DNA of 64,000 nt from Whalleya microplaca (GCA_022497155.1 MU385712.1:681765-745764); one strand, 5' to 3'; shown: positions 34,277 through 46,717, counted from the first letter of the stretch. Numbers and translations are program-made. Notes: generated by a model not told the origin, from the letters alone.

Positions 34277-36362
34277 TTAAATATGCGAGTCTTGAACATT
34301 GAAAGACCATACATCGGCAAAGTTGAAGGCCGGATCAAAGTTTTCGAATGGGGCTGTAATATCAATGTCAATGGCAGACACTGGCTGGAAATTCTTGGGG
34401 TGAAGAGGCGTCTTAAATCGATCCAACGCTTGGTCTACATCCCTATATGTTAGCGATGTCAGCGGACCGTCCGCAGATATCTTTCTGTAGTATTCTATCG
34501 AACATCAGATGGCGCTTTCTAAGTATGTGTTTCAGAGCTCTTACTAATCAGGAGTTTGGGAAGGGCCCATATGCTTGAGAACTGTTCCAAGAAAAGCAGT
34601 AGTATGTTCTCATTTTGACGCAAGCTGGCTAGTAGAGGTGATGTCGCATCTGTGATGCACCTACGGTGCAGGTTTGAGATCCAGAGAGCTGCGAAGACTA
34701 TAAGGCATATTGCGGGATCAACCCGAGGAGAAAATTGGTTGTTCCACTGCTCGATGACGAGGGCTATATCCTGACATGTCTCCAGAGCCTGTTGCCAATT
34801 GTCCATCCAAATCGTCTCATTGGCTTCCAAGTCCTGAGGCAAGGAAATTACAAGGCGAGTCATGTGTAAGTGCAATATGTTAGTGAGCCGAATATGATGA
34901 TCAGCGCCTGACTCCGATCTTAAGGCATTCCGGGCCGGATTAAGATATCGCGGCGGTAGAGAAAGCCGTAATGAGGCAAGGCTGTTTTTCAGAACCGCCG
35001 CTCGACTATACAATCGCTTTCGCTCGCTTCTGAGCCTCAATAGAGTGCCAGCTTGCCGTAGGATGGTCGTGGTTACCATATGGATGTTGAAATCAACCAC
35101 ACAATTTCTCGACACAATATCTTGACTCGTCTTCCATAGTTGATCCACATTGTCTGGCAAAAACAACTTCGGCCGATCCGGAATAACTTCATCAGCAATG
35201 TTTGACCTTTTTGGAAGCGCCGTATTGATGCTCTCTAGGTCAATGATGAAGGGTGATCCCGAAGATATGTTGGAATATGAATCGAGGCAGAACACACACC
35301 ACCAGATATATCTCCAATCCTCAATGTCATCCTCTGATACTATCCTGATATCAAAGGCAGAACACAAGTCGGGGTTCTCAATTTGGTTCAGGCCCATGAT
35401 GTGTGCTTTGCGTATCAACCGGCCTATTCTCATCCAGGCTGGCGGCCCTGGAGATTGATGGAAATTGTAATAAGCGAGTAAACACTCCTGTCTGAACTGA
35501 TCTAAACTAGTCTGAGCGCTGGATGAGTCGTTGTCGTAGGCTGTCGCCTTAAGTAAGGCACCCATGCACAACTCCACATCCTGCACACTCCAATAACTCG
35601 TTGGACCAAGTATTTTGGCTGTGACAGTGGCTATAGTCACGACTAGATCACGAGAAGTCGCACCATCATCATACATCCTGAGGAATTTGCCTTTTTGTGA
35701 AAATGGTATGGCAGTATGTACTTCATCGAAGAAATGTATCAAACTTGCAATAGAGTTAGAAACTATGAGGTGGTTGTACCTAGAGCAAGGGGCTTCAGAA
35801 CTGACATGTCTCTTTCTTGTTCGGCGGTTAAGTAGTAACCTTGAAAACCAGGTGGATTTTCTATAGTTTCTGTCGCAGATGAATAGGGTGCAAAGTCTAG
35901 GCTGAACTCATTGAATTCTGGCATAGATTGCTGTAAAGCGCCTGCGTGGAGGGGGTCGCCAAGTGGGGGTTGTAATGGGACTGGACATGGCGAATTGTCA
36001 TGTAATCTATTTATCCTTAGATCTGAAGAGTCATTTAGATGATGTTCAACAGTTAGAGCTGCCTGGTTCCTAGATCGAGCCGCTCTAGGCGGACCTGGTC
36101 GTCGTTTCTCCTTAGAATATGTACACGAATAGCCTGCCTCAGAGCATCGAGAGCAGCGCGGCCGCTGTAGGTCACCTGGGACATTGAACTGTTAGCTAAC
36201 CGCATATGAGTAACAACAGTTGAGTTGAATTCACACTTGACTTTCTTCCTATCACCATCACTCGATGTTAGCTTGACTTACACTCACTAAAGCGTTCATT
36301 TAGGGGGTGGATTGAACAACGAACTGGATACAACGGTCGCAGACGCGACAGTTCAGCGACAT
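34277..36362 (-). CDS. Zn2Cys6 fungal-specific transcription factor
   Basis: Five exons: 36362..36325, 36248..36235 (14 nt), 36175..35840, 35762..34545, 34494..34277; 607 residues. Splicing over the first three exons rebuilds a perfect binuclear cluster C8-x2-C11-x6-C18-x6-C25-x2-C28-x6-C35 (CDRCIQKKVKCDLQRPRCSR...), followed by a basic linker KEKRRPGPPR. The long exon holds the fungal-specific regulatory domain (LIHFFDEVHTAIPF..., DIEDWRYIWWCVFCLDSY). The last exon, reached over a GTAAGA intron, ends in an acidic/aromatic tail. The third intron (35839..35763) is the least certain: the two frames differ there and its donor GTTACT is weak, so a different intron or a frameshift is possible. Its position at the edge of the aromatic-degradation genes makes it the likely cluster regulator. 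Confidence 0.82.
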
Positions 36363-37200
36363 GACGACCGCGCGACCGTGGAAGATACTGGTAGCTAATG
36401 AGTGGCAAAACTGAAATCCATGGTCGTATTCTAAGATGCGTTCGAATCAATAAGCACGTCTTCTATGATGTTTGCTTTGAACGTGCCATATTGAATCCCA
36501 GACCGTAGACCCCATAAGCCTGCCCCACACAGAGCGTCGGAGCGGTGATATTAGATGTGCCCGTCAAATGTGACTGTAAGTGTGGCTACAAATGTGGCTT
36601 GAAATGTGTGGCGTGAGTCCCCCCTTTTTATGACCAAATAAGGGGTAGGTAAAGGATCCAGATACCTTCAAATGGAACAAATTTGACAATGGGAACATTA
36701 ATAGTTGAAACTTCCGATACTCGTTATTCGATAAGTGGATGCCTATCTCGAACAGTCCATTGAAATCTACAGTAGGTAATATCCTCTCATTTTACATTGA
36801 TTTCTGACCCTTTCATGTTGGATACGGCTGATTTATTCTGAGCAAGTAGGCTAGGTGCTCATGAGAACGAGGGCATGAAGCTATAAAAGGTGTCTCTCTA
36901 TCCCCGAGTATTTTGTTTCCAAGTCTAAGTTGAAATCGTAATTTGGCCTGAAGATTTGCTTCGTCTTACTGTGTCGTCAATCTCGTGATCTAAATGACAA
37001 GGACTAGGCGAAGTGAGCAAAGAAGCCGATCAGAGGACTTTCGCGCATAATAGTGGATAAAATGACCTCGTTTCTTTTAACACTTAGGTGCCGAGGTCTG
37101 GTTGTTCGATAAGCCTGGTTAGGTAACTGTTGTTACAAGCGCGGTCTAACGTGATGTACCAGAGCTAATTAGAGGTATACAGGGAACAATACGAGCGGAA
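36363..37200. other. Intergenic region between regulator and dioxygenase
   Basis: 838 bp upstream of the regulator and downstream of the dioxygenase stop. Around 36570-36610 are repeated GTGGCT/AATGTG words. No gene or exact copy of the CGGAGGAAC word was seen. Confidence 0.5.
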
Positions 37201-38289
37201 TTATGAGAGTGCGTACTTGGTCGAATCCTCCCCAAAATCTTTCGGCAATTCTGGTCCCCAGATCGACAATGGCCCAACAACTTCCCTCGTCATCTGTGTA
37301 TCTTCATTGACCAAGTCGCCATCCGCATAATGCTCAATCTTGAATCCGCTAGTGTCTTTCCAGTAGTCAAATATTTGGCTACCTAAGACGTGTCTCCCCA
37401 CACCCCAGACACTTTCCCAACTTCTCTTCGCAAGCCATTGATGGCCGATCAGCTGGGTGTCAAAGTCGGCAACTTCGTATGATGTATGATGCATATAGCT
37501 CTTTTTGAGCTCCGGAGGCCCTCTTTGTAGGAATAGTGTGTGATGATCGGAGTACTCCTTTCCCAAGTCCAAGTGCAAGAATGTGAGCACATCGATGTTG
37601 GAAAATTCCCAGTGGTACAGGACGTTCGAAGGTACGAAATTAAAATTAGACGTATACCATTGGAGCTCGTTGTCAAAATCTCTGTATACGTATCCGAGGT
37701 GCCCAAGTTTGTGAACAAGCGCTGGACCATCGCGATATCGTTGGAAAGTTCCTGTCGGGAGATGAATCAACTGGCAACCGTTTTATTGGTAGAGATGGGC
37801 TATATACATACCCAATCTTGGCTTTTCATATGGGCCGTTATAGGGTCCTTGGACTTCATGGGTTGCTGATGGTGGAGGCCCATCGACTTTTCGTTCTTTT
37901 TGTCCATATATGACGTGAAACTTGGTATCATCGGAGCGGCTGAAAGTGATCATCTTGCCGCCGCCGGGTGCATCCCCCAGCGACGAAGGAGTAGCTCCAG
38001 GTAACAATGCTGCCTTCTCAAACTCATCTTCTGAGGCAGCTACGAAGGCCGGACCATTGAAGTGAGGGTTCCCATCCTTGCTTTTGGTTGCAACATAGAC
38101 ATATGGGTCTTTACCGTATCCCCTATAGTATATACTATTTTCAGATCGTTTGATTTCGATAAAACCCCAGTCTTTGGCAAACTTAGCGAACTCTTCGAGG
38201 TCGGGGTGCTCAAAATGGACGTGTGCTATCCGCGCGAGTTGCACTTTGGAAGAGTTGTTGGTAATGGGAGGAATGAGCATGTCGGGCAT
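37201..38289 (-). CDS. Extradiol ring-cleavage dioxygenase (vicinal oxygen chelate family)
   Basis: Exons 38289..37812 and 37751..37201, separated by a 60-bp GTATGT...ACAG intron; 342 residues. These enzymes open catecholic rings next to the hydroxyls using Fe(II). Two glyoxalase-like modules are seen: the N-terminal one starts VQLARIAHVHFEHPDL, and the C-terminal catalytic one has HKLGHLGYVYRD (His 177), MHHTSYEVADFD (His 247/248) and GFKIEHYADGD (Glu 299), the His-His-Glu metal triad. GVGRHVLGSQIFDYW is typical of the catechol 2,3-dioxygenase / trihydroxytoluene oxygenase-like group. The start MPDMLIPP is chosen because it precedes the conserved domain directly; an upstream in-frame hydrophobic extension is possible. 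It is divergent from the FAD monooxygenase across 544 bp, suggesting co-regulation. Confidence 0.85.
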
Positions 38290-38833
38290 AAGAGCTTCTC
38301 GAAGAGTTCTAGGAAACTTGGAAAGTACGGAGAGCAACAAGAAAGCCATAGCCCTATGAAAATTCAATACTATTGCAGGCCATTTCGTGAAATGGAGCCC
38401 CACGGCAGACCAATATACCCTGTGGATGGTGGGCTGTAATATTGGGGTTCCTCCGCGGAGTAACTTTTGAAATCATCGGAGGAACATGAGTACCACATTA
38501 TCGGATGAATCTAATACTACATACGAGAAAAAGCCTTGATAGAGTCTTTGGGACAGATTTCTAACAGTATTACGAGAGCCTAATAGACCTGAGTGCTTTG
38601 CAATGTGGGCCCATTTGAGCCCTAGTTATAGCTGGGATGTGGTGGCACTGCCACAGGTCGGTGTGTTATCGTGCATCATATATCAGCATTGCTATCAGTT
38701 CCAGTTGTTCTATATACACCAGGTCTTCCACAACTCTGCATTTCCATTCCTTGGTGCCTGACATGGAGTAAACTAGGAGTCTTCCAAATGAAACCTTAGA
38801 TTTCATGGTTATTCCCCCGCACATATTATAAGC
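38290..38833. promoter_or_regulatory. Divergent promoter, dioxygenase / FAD monooxygenase
   Basis: 544 bp between two start codons. It contains the inverted pair GTTCCTCCG (38447-38455) and CGGAGGAAC (38477-38485), 21 bp apart, and the overlapping palindrome CTCCGCGGAG (38451-38460). CGG triplets in inverted array are the usual target of Zn2Cys6 regulators. Confidence 0.6.
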
Positions 38834-40827
38834 ATGGAACGAACAGAAATTATCATCGTCGGTGCTGGGCCAGCGGGCTTGACCTTGGCACTCTGTTTGG
38901 CTAAGTTCAACATTCACGTATGTCCACGAACTATCATACTATAAACGAAGCTCACATGTATAGTCTGTTATTTTCGAGAAGGAACTAGAGATCACGCAGG
39001 ATCCTAGAGCCGTTTACCTCGCTAACGATGCGGTCAGAATTTTGTGGGATGTAGGTCTTGGAGAGGACATGAAGGATATTGGTCACGGTAGGTGCTCACG
39101 CTCACAACTCTAGCCCATGCATCAAGGAGAAAATAGCTTACTTGGTATTATAGAGTCGTCCGTAGTTTACTTCCATACGACGTCATTTGTGAACGATCCA
39201 TTTTATGTTCTCGACACTAGCGCTGATTGGCCTTCACAAACACTGCCGAGTGGCATCCTTCAGATTCAGCCGAAGCTAGGTCAGACTCCCGAGATCTTGC
39301 TTCATGACAGCCTGGAGAGTTACTAACGTAATATCAGAGTTTGCGCTGCGTAAGAAGGTCACAGAGTCACAATTTTCCGACTTAAGGTGTGGCTGCACTG
39401 TCGTGGGAAAGGCGCAGGAGGGGGAGAATCTTATCGTATCTTACAAGGACCAAAAAGGAGTAGCTCAAAAAATCAAGTGCTCATGGCTCATCGGAGCCGA
39501 TGGGAAGAAAGGAGTGGTGCGAAAACATTTCCTCGAAGAATCGGCTGGAATTAAGCAAGAGGGGAGCTCCTACACATATGACGGAACCTGGGTCGCAACG
39601 AATCTCAAGCTCACTGTTCCAACACCGACTACACACCCTGAGTTTCCACTTTGGCACTATGGTTATTCCACCGAAGCCGTTTATGATCTGTTCTGGCCTA
39701 AGGGATGGCACTTCTGTAGTCCTCCTGGGAAGCCGACAGCGGGTGGGAGATTCGGTCCTCACAAAGAGCGTTTCTGGCGCCACGAGTTTGCCCAAGACGA
39801 TTGGGATGATTCGCTTGATGCAGAGAAATTGTTTTGGGAGCACATCACCCCAATGATAACTCGCAAGAAGGACGCCTCGGGTACGCCGTTCCCGTGTGGA
39901 GAGGTGACGTACCCGCGCGATTGCATTGAAATCCGCAGATGTCGTCCTTTTTATTTTACCCACAAGGTTGTTAATAAGTGGTTTGACGACCGCACGATCT
40001 TGATCGGTGATGCGGCACATGTGTTTCCTCCATTTGGTGGTCAGGGAATTGCAAGTGGCCTTCGCGATGCACATGAACTTGGATGGCGCTTGTTTCTGCT
40101 CCAGAATCTACCCGAGACTGAGGGAGGAATGCGTAGCAGCCTCCTGGAATCTTGGGCTAAGGAGAGGCACCAGGGGGTGGAAGACTCTGCGGCATTTACA
40201 AAAGTGAACGGTCAGTTATGCAATCAAGGCGACAACTTCTTTTTCTGGCTATATCGCAACATTATCCGAGCCATTAGGCTTATTCCTTTGATTCCTCAGC
40301 CTTCTGAAGACTTTGCGGCCTTTGAGACTAGAGGATACAAGCCAGTTAAAGATGGGTTCTTCTTGGGCAAGTTCAGCGGTGGTGGTCGCTTGGCCCAGAT
40401 ATACATCGAGTCTCGGCACCAGGCACCCATGTTGTCGGATGGCCTGACCGGAAAGAGTAGCATCATGACGCTCTTAATTATAACAAGCAGTCAGAGCAGT
40501 AAGATTATCGAACAGGCGAAAATTGCGCTCAGAGAAGTCAGTCTGAACCGATCAGTCCTCTCAGATGATTCTATCAAAGTCTTCTCACATAATCAACCTC
40601 CAATAAATGATGAAGGTATTGAGTTATACTTCCCCTCACCAGACGAACGACTTCTTGATATGGGTATACCCATTAAGAGAATGTATAACGCCTCGAACTA
40701 TTCGCGGCGTTTCAACCCCAACACCCAATTCGTTCTTGTTCGGCCCGACTTCTACATCTTTGCCCTTGCGAGCAACATAGTAGAGCTAGTTGAAATACTT
40801 GAATCACTTAAGCGTCTATTCGATTGA
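38834..40827 (+). CDS. FAD-dependent aromatic monooxygenase (PHBH / phenol-hydroxylase type)
   Basis: Four exons: 38834..38917, 38964..39087, 39154..39279, 39338..40827; 607 residues. Flavin hydroxylases of this class use NAD(P)H and oxygen to add a hydroxyl to an aromatic ring. Seen: the Rossmann motif GAGPAG at 10-15, the GADG (DG) motif at 164-167 and the GDAAHVFPPFGGQG (GD) motif at 335 onward, all in order, then a C-terminal thioredoxin-like domain ending RPDFYIFALASNIVELVEIL. Length fits 3-(3-hydroxyphenyl)propionate hydroxylase or resorcinol/phenol-type enzymes. The second intron (39088..39153) was placed to restore IGHESSVVYFHTTSF, and all phases agree. Its placement beside an extradiol dioxygenase suggests it produces the catechol that is cleaved. 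Confidence 0.9.
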
Positions 40828-41163
40828 TGGAATTGAGCCTTGCTTGAGAAACCAGGCTTATGCAATCAATTAAGTTATACACAGATAATAGAGTCAACCA
40901 ATGCCATCTAGATCGGGAGCAACAAAGTGTTCCTGCTCTGTAGATTGGGATTAGACAACTTGAATCACCACTTGGAATAGTATAAATCATTTAGAATGTA
41001 ACCAAGCTATTCTGTACATCCTATACGTATCTACCATCGAGTACACAATGAGACCAGTAACCCTAGAGCTTTCAGATAGAGCCAGGAGGCAAAACTACAC
41101 CTGATTGGAAGTCAATTTAGTTCACCCCAAACCAGGTCGAGTTCGAGGGGCGACGGACGATGC
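40828..41163. other. Short spacer between convergent genes
   Basis: 336 bp between the stop codons of the monooxygenase and the FAH-family gene. Nothing recognised; presumably 3' untranslated regions. Confidence 0.5.
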
Positions 41164-42254
41164 TTACTGAAAGACGATCTTGTTTCTGAGCTCTCCAATT
41201 CCTGGTAAGATGACTTCAACTACATCCCCATCCTTTAAGAACTGCTTCGGTTTCATAAACGCCCCAACACCGGCCGGAGTTCCAGTCATTACAGCTGTAA
41301 ATGCTGGTATCGTCGTACCTATAGATACCATAGTGAGTAATTTTCGGCCTAGGAGTTTGAATATGCACAGGACCACTCTCACCTTGACTCATGAAGCTGA
41401 GAATCTTTGCTGGACTGAAAACCATGTCGTTTTTGAAGTCTGCCTCTTGTCTTATTTGGTCGTTGACTCTCAAGGACAGCTTCTCATGCATAGAAAAGTC
41501 CGCGCTATTTACTAGTGTCGGACCAATAGGTGCAAAATTGTCGAAGGCTTTGGCGTAAAAGAATTGACCGCCTCCTTGGCTAGGAAGTTGAAACAAGCGG
41601 CAAGAAAGATCGTTGCCGGCTGTGTAGCCAAGTATATAATCAGGCGCCTCGTTTACCGATATGTCTTTGCAAGTGCGAGATGTCACAAACACGAGCTCGC
41701 CCTGTAAATTTGATTAAGGTTTGGTGACTTGACTGGAATATATAAATGCGCGCTTACTTCGTAATCTGGTAAACTTGTTGCGCAGTGGTCATTCAAGATG
41801 ATTTCTTGGCCGGGATTCGCTAGTGACGCAGCGGGTTTCGTCCACAATGGAGGTGTCTTGGTTACTGAAAGCTTCATTGCGAGTTAGTATATACTACAAG
41901 GGATTCCAAGGAGGGCATACATCATACATTTGCTTCCAGAGAATGACTCTTATAGTTCAACCCGACACAATAGATGGGCAAGTGGTCTCGAGGGAGAGGA
42001 GCAAGTAGCTGTTACAGGGATAAGCAAGGGATCGAAAGTTGAAATAGATAATAGTATTCGAATAATCTATGCGTGCGAACCTTTTGCATTGGCATATGCT
42101 CTTCGTTCTTATGGGCTAATAGGTCATCGAACGATCTGTAAGCTTTGACTTTGACCCCAATAGACGGCGGTTCCAAGACCTCCTTTCCCAAGTCTGCAAA
42201 GTAAACATTACCGTCGTCCGACTCGAATTTTATCAAGCGTGAAAATGAGCCCAT
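41164..42254 (-). CDS. Fumarylacetoacetate-hydrolase-family enzyme
   Basis: Five exons: 42254..42081, 42008..41928, 41871..41758, 41701..41383, 41318..41164; 280 residues. The FAH superfamily hydrolyses, hydrates or decarboxylates 2-keto acids, including meta-cleavage products. Seen: PIYCVGLNYKSHS (the family's GxNYxxH), PPLWTKPAASLANPGQ, DYEGELVFV (metal-binding Glu pair), ILGYTAGNDLSCR, QFFYAKAFDNFAPIGP and the C-terminal TAVMTGTPAGVG with FLKDGDVVEVILPGIG. All are canonical and in order. The second intron ends in AAG, the fourth carries GTGAGA...TATAG. Reaction specificity is inferred from context: action on the ring-opened product of the neighbouring dioxygenase. Confidence 0.9.
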
Positions 42255-42845
42255 AGCAAAATATTTGCGGAAGAATTTACGAGAGAAGAATAAGTCATAA
42301 GTGAAGCCTAAGAAACGTAGACGTAATCTAAATGATTTAAGCTTTCATATATATACGCTGTCTCTATATAGTTGCGACGACCCTAAAACTTCATATTTCC
42401 TTATCGGTAAATCGGACGACAGGATTGGCACCATGGTGCCGGAACGTTTCCTTCGGAGGGACTTCTCGGAGGAACCAAACCGCTTGCATAAGAGACGCAG
42501 CCCAACCATTGGTTCTATCCCTTGCTCACAAGCAATGTAATTTTACTAATAGGTATGGGGTTATTTAAATTCTACTGCATTGGGAGAACCTATGTACCTA
42601 GTGCTTGGTTCAGCATATGCTAGAAAGTGAAGCTACTGCCTTTTTACAATCATATTTTCACTCTTGAAGGCCAGAGACCAATACGTAGCTCTTTATTTCA
42701 TTAGTTCTTACTCCTATTTGACTGACCCCACTATAACATGCCCAGGAAACATTTCTCGTGTAGAGTCGTAGCCGGTCAATTAACAGTTGGGTAACGTCTA
42801 TGCCCCTTGCTTAACAACGTGTAGGACTTCGATTTTCTATAATCA
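42255..42845. promoter_or_regulatory. Promoter region of the FAH-family gene
   Basis: 591 bp between the FAH-family start and the stop of the UNC93-like gene. It contains CGGAGGAAC at 42467-42475, identical to the word in the monooxygenase/dioxygenase promoter, and a second CGGAGG at 42454-42459. The pair lies about 200 bp upstream of the ATG. Confidence 0.5.
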
Positions 42846-44868
42846 TTATGCTTCCGTAGCCTTAAGATTCTCAATTTTCTTCTCCTGTTGCTTCTCTTGC
42901 CCCTCAAGAATCTCATCAGCAGGGATACGATCTGGCGTGGAATTAACCAGCATTAGCATTGGGATTACAGCAGCTCCCATGAGCCCAAAAGTGACACAGC
43001 TACGGTGATCAGTTAGCACACTATCGTAAAAGCTATTGTAGGGGTATTGAAAACCTACAATCCAATGAGAGTGTTGGACTTGATTTGGGTATTCATGCCG
43101 TAGGATATGGCCTGCCCAACAGCTTCGAGGCAACTAGCAAGAGGTTAGCGACCAAATCTGTGAGATATGATGAGGCAACAATACCGGAATGCGGCGCCGT
43201 TGCGAACATTTGCTTGTGCATCTGTCGCAAAAGAAGACAACAACCAATACATATACGATTGTGACAATGGTCCTGTCGTTTGGACAAAGAAATATGGAAG
43301 GAATCCTGTGGGATACAGGGAATCATCCCAGTCTATTTTCCCCGGGTTAGAGTCATTGAATCTGACCTGCATGACAATAGACCAGATATAGACTCCTAGA
43401 TTTAGGATGACAACAATAAATAGGCCGAGTTGTGCCCTTCGGCGCTGGCTCAGGCCCTTGATATCGAGAACAAATCCGAGGCCAAAACATCCGATACTAG
43501 ATATGTTTAGCCATTTCATGGACAACAGCATGGTGAAGAAAGCATTACTTACATGCAGAAGAAGGGTGAGACGAGGGAAGATAAGGCACGAGAACGGACA
43601 GAGAAGTATGTGCCGAGATAAGTAGACCAAGAACCACTGCGTCGATTATCAGCTTAGCATTAGAAGCACCGATGATATAACCTACCTGTAGAAGAACGAC
43701 CACAAGGCCCAAAATGCGGAGAGTAATATAAGTTTCGAAGACATCGTGAACCTGATGAGCTTGAACTCTTGCATGAAACTAAGTTTTTCCGAGACGAGAA
43801 TTCGTGTTCCGTCAGATCGGACAACTTTCTCAAGAGGAGAAATGAGGAATGCAAAGGGCAATGCCAAAGCTTCGATGATCAAGAATGCGACGTAAGTGTC
43901 GGGCGTAACTCCACCAGTAGCACCTTTCACGTGGTTTTTCGACAAGCTTGACAGCGAAGATTAACATCAATTCCACAGATTCAGGTAGGCAATATTCATG
44001 AAACTCACTTAATTGCGCCTCCCACCAGTTGTCCCAGGTTTCGAGAAACAATCCACAGAGCTAAGTACTTCCCACGAGCGTGGCTCGGGGCGAGCGACAT
44101 GATGGATCCCGATTCTGCGACATACCAGCATCCGCTGCCGATACCAGTGAAGAAACCACCGAAGATCAGGTACTGCAAGAATATACTATGTCAGTATCAT
44201 GACTGTCTTGGTTGTGGAGATAGCTAGTATGAAGTCTAGCAATTACTCACCCACTGAGTCCCGAATTTGCTATTACAATAGTATGACGAGCCACGGATTG
44301 GGAATGACATAGCGCCAATTACCAAAGACCACTTAGTTCCCAGCTTGTTCACGATTGGGCCACCAAATAGACAAACTAGTGAAAATTGTGTCAGAATTAA
44401 GCATTAGATATCGTATAATGCTAGAGATACACATACCAATCGCGAGCATAGCATAGTTAATGGCGGTGCTGTTAAAGACTGTCAGGACTCATATCTAAGT
44501 CTGCGAGTGACCTATTGGTACATACGCTATATTTGAAGTTTGGGGAGTTGCCAAACCACCACCACCGAGACCTGATCTATGTCAATTACCAATATAGAGT
44601 TGGATTTTTGAAATGTGCCAAGTCACTTACCTGCGATCGCATCTGCCATAGCTGGTCCACAGAAAGCCTGAACACTCAGCAGCATCATCTGAGTCAAACT
44701 ATGCTGATGAACTCGCTTCCAAAGCGGAACAGCCTCCTTGTACGCATCCATGTCGACCCTCTCGTCGCCATCAACACCCAAGTTCATCGGTAGCGTACCA
44801 TGAGTCCGAAGAGCCTCATCATCCCCACCGGCGTGAGTATTGGGAGGAGCAGCATCAAACTTAGACAT
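42846..44868 (-). CDS. UNC93-like MFS membrane protein
   Basis: Ten exons: 44868..44631, 44571..44526, 44468..44437, 44375..44251, 44172..44009, 43946..43686, 43636..43553, 43496..43185, 43133..43059, 42999..42846; all phases agree, 496 residues. Landmarks of the fungal UNC93/DUF895 group: a polar N-terminus ending VPLWKRVHQHSLTQMM, the glycine run GLGGGGLATP, NYAMLAI, FGGPIVNKLGTKWSLVIG, YVAESGSIMSLAPSHARGKYLALWI, AINLSKNH, PDTYVAFLIIEALALP and a charged C-terminus. About eleven to twelve hydrophobic segments. Transport substrate is unknown; in this setting it may carry the aromatic substrate or an intermediate. One intron (44008..43947) ends in AAG. Confidence 0.87.
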
Positions 44869-46717
44869 CGTGAAAGAAGCGCCTAATATGGGGCGTGATA
44901 GGGGAAGAGGTCAATCAGCTGAGAGAACCAAGAGCTCAAGAAGTTTATGAGTGCTGTACACAATCACTTATATAGAGATGTCAGTATCTCTAAGATATGG
45001 TGTAGTCTAGATCTACGGTGCCTAGGATATATTTGCCCCTGTTGGTTGAAACCTCGCTTATCGGTGGATATTCATCAATCAAATGCGGCGAAGGTATCCA
45101 AAACTGGTTTAAAGGTGTATGTCTGTTAGCATTCGATTTTACGTGTGTGCCCATTCATTCCCTATCTGTGGATATCTAACACTTATTAAGCGTAGTCTTC
45201 CGAAGTTGGGGTAACGAACCCAGTACTGGCTCTGAACCCCCCGCACCGTATTGTGGATATAGTTCAGGGTCGCGCGCAGTATTTAGTTCTTTGATATTGG
45301 GGTAGTAAATTGTTACATATTGTACTGTTGACTTTAGCACCTCTCTAAGCTGCTGCTAATATGATCTGGATTGCTCGTTTGACGTTGATGCAAGCTTGAA
45401 TGGGGGCAAAGAATCTGGGGAACAATAGCCCTCCGCAAAACCTGATCTACGGGTTTCTATCTACAGCTTGTTTCGACATGGCGCATTCGCCTAAATGTTG
45501 GCTTTACGAAATAAAAATACCCTTGTTTCTACATATACAGACTAACACGGAAGAGCAAGTGGGGCCATTGCAGGCACATCATATCATCCAGATCAAATGC
45601 GATACTGAAATTTTGGACGGGAACCCGTCACGCACTGCGATAGATACATGTACTATATATGCCTTCATCCGATTTATAGTTGGGTTAGTTGGACTTGGCC
45701 GCTTCCGCTACAGGGATGGACCAGAGCTTCGGAATAGAGGACACACTTACATACGCAGTATCATCAGTTTAGTCTGCACTGTTAGGTGGACATCAACTCC
45801 TGACTTGCTAGTTTACTCGCTATACCTATTCAAGTGAAAATAACAGTTGTGGAGAAGCATCCTGGATATACGCATCTATGCTTGGTAATATGGCTTTTAG
45901 ATAACTACCAAAGATTACGAACGTTAGTGCTACGCTAGATACTAGAGAAGCTGAGAAGGTAGATTTGGGGCGCTCCAGATTTAGAGCTAGTAGGCTGAAA
46001 GCTACGGAGATAGGAAGTTAACAGAACCTTTACCGGATTGTTGTCGGCTCTTTACGTATATCGGGGGTTGAGACATACTTCCCTTTTCAAGACGCTGGTA
46101 CGATGCGTCGGGTTTTATTCAGGCTTGCTAAGGCTAGAACCTCGGTTCAATTGCACATGACTTGATGTTTAGATCCCAACCAGTGGACTTCTTATGAGGT
46201 GGCAAGAAGTGACTATCCACTTTGGCTACTTTATCTCCTGGACCTAACCCTGTCTAGGTAATGATAGCAGTCTGAGCCCTGTAAATGTTGTTTTAATTGC
46301 GCTCCGTTCAAGCCTATGGCAGAATATGATTCTTCATACTTGATGTCGTAGGATATTCCACCATAACTCTACCAAATAGAGAAGCATAGCGCTCACCAAT
46401 TCTCGCCAACTACTCTTATACAACCACGCGGCGTTCCACTTCTCCATATCTCCAGAAAATAGATAGTTCCCCTAGGAAAGCCATTAGTAACTTCGCCTCG
46501 TCACGACTCGTTGGACTAAGCTTTTGACTCCGCAGGGTCTCGGGAAGATGAGACGACATCGTGCCACTCTTGGTTGAACGTCGTCAAGGTTCGTTGCGAC
46601 TTCGGTTCTCCGAAAGAACTGGTGGTTTGCATATTTATGTATTTGAATGGACGCCTTGCATCGTATACGGTATCATCGATAAACGTTCAGCCAGTCTCTC
46701 AAAGTATTCGCGACAAC
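44869..46717. other. Intergenic region between divergent genes
   Basis: 1.85 kb between the UNC93-like and amadoriase starts. A 145-codon frame at 45400 has no motif, no intron logic and AT-rich codons, and is not called. Inverted GGTTC/GAAC-like words lie near 46600, but the exact CGGAGGAAC word was not seen. Confidence 0.5.

Noticed and set aside
39117..39326. 69-codon frame starting MHQGENSLLG as a separate small gene
   Set aside because: It is mostly exon 3 of the FAD monooxygenase plus part of the preceding intron.
45400..45837. 145-codon plus-strand frame
   Set aside because: AT-rich codons, no domain, no supporting splice structure.
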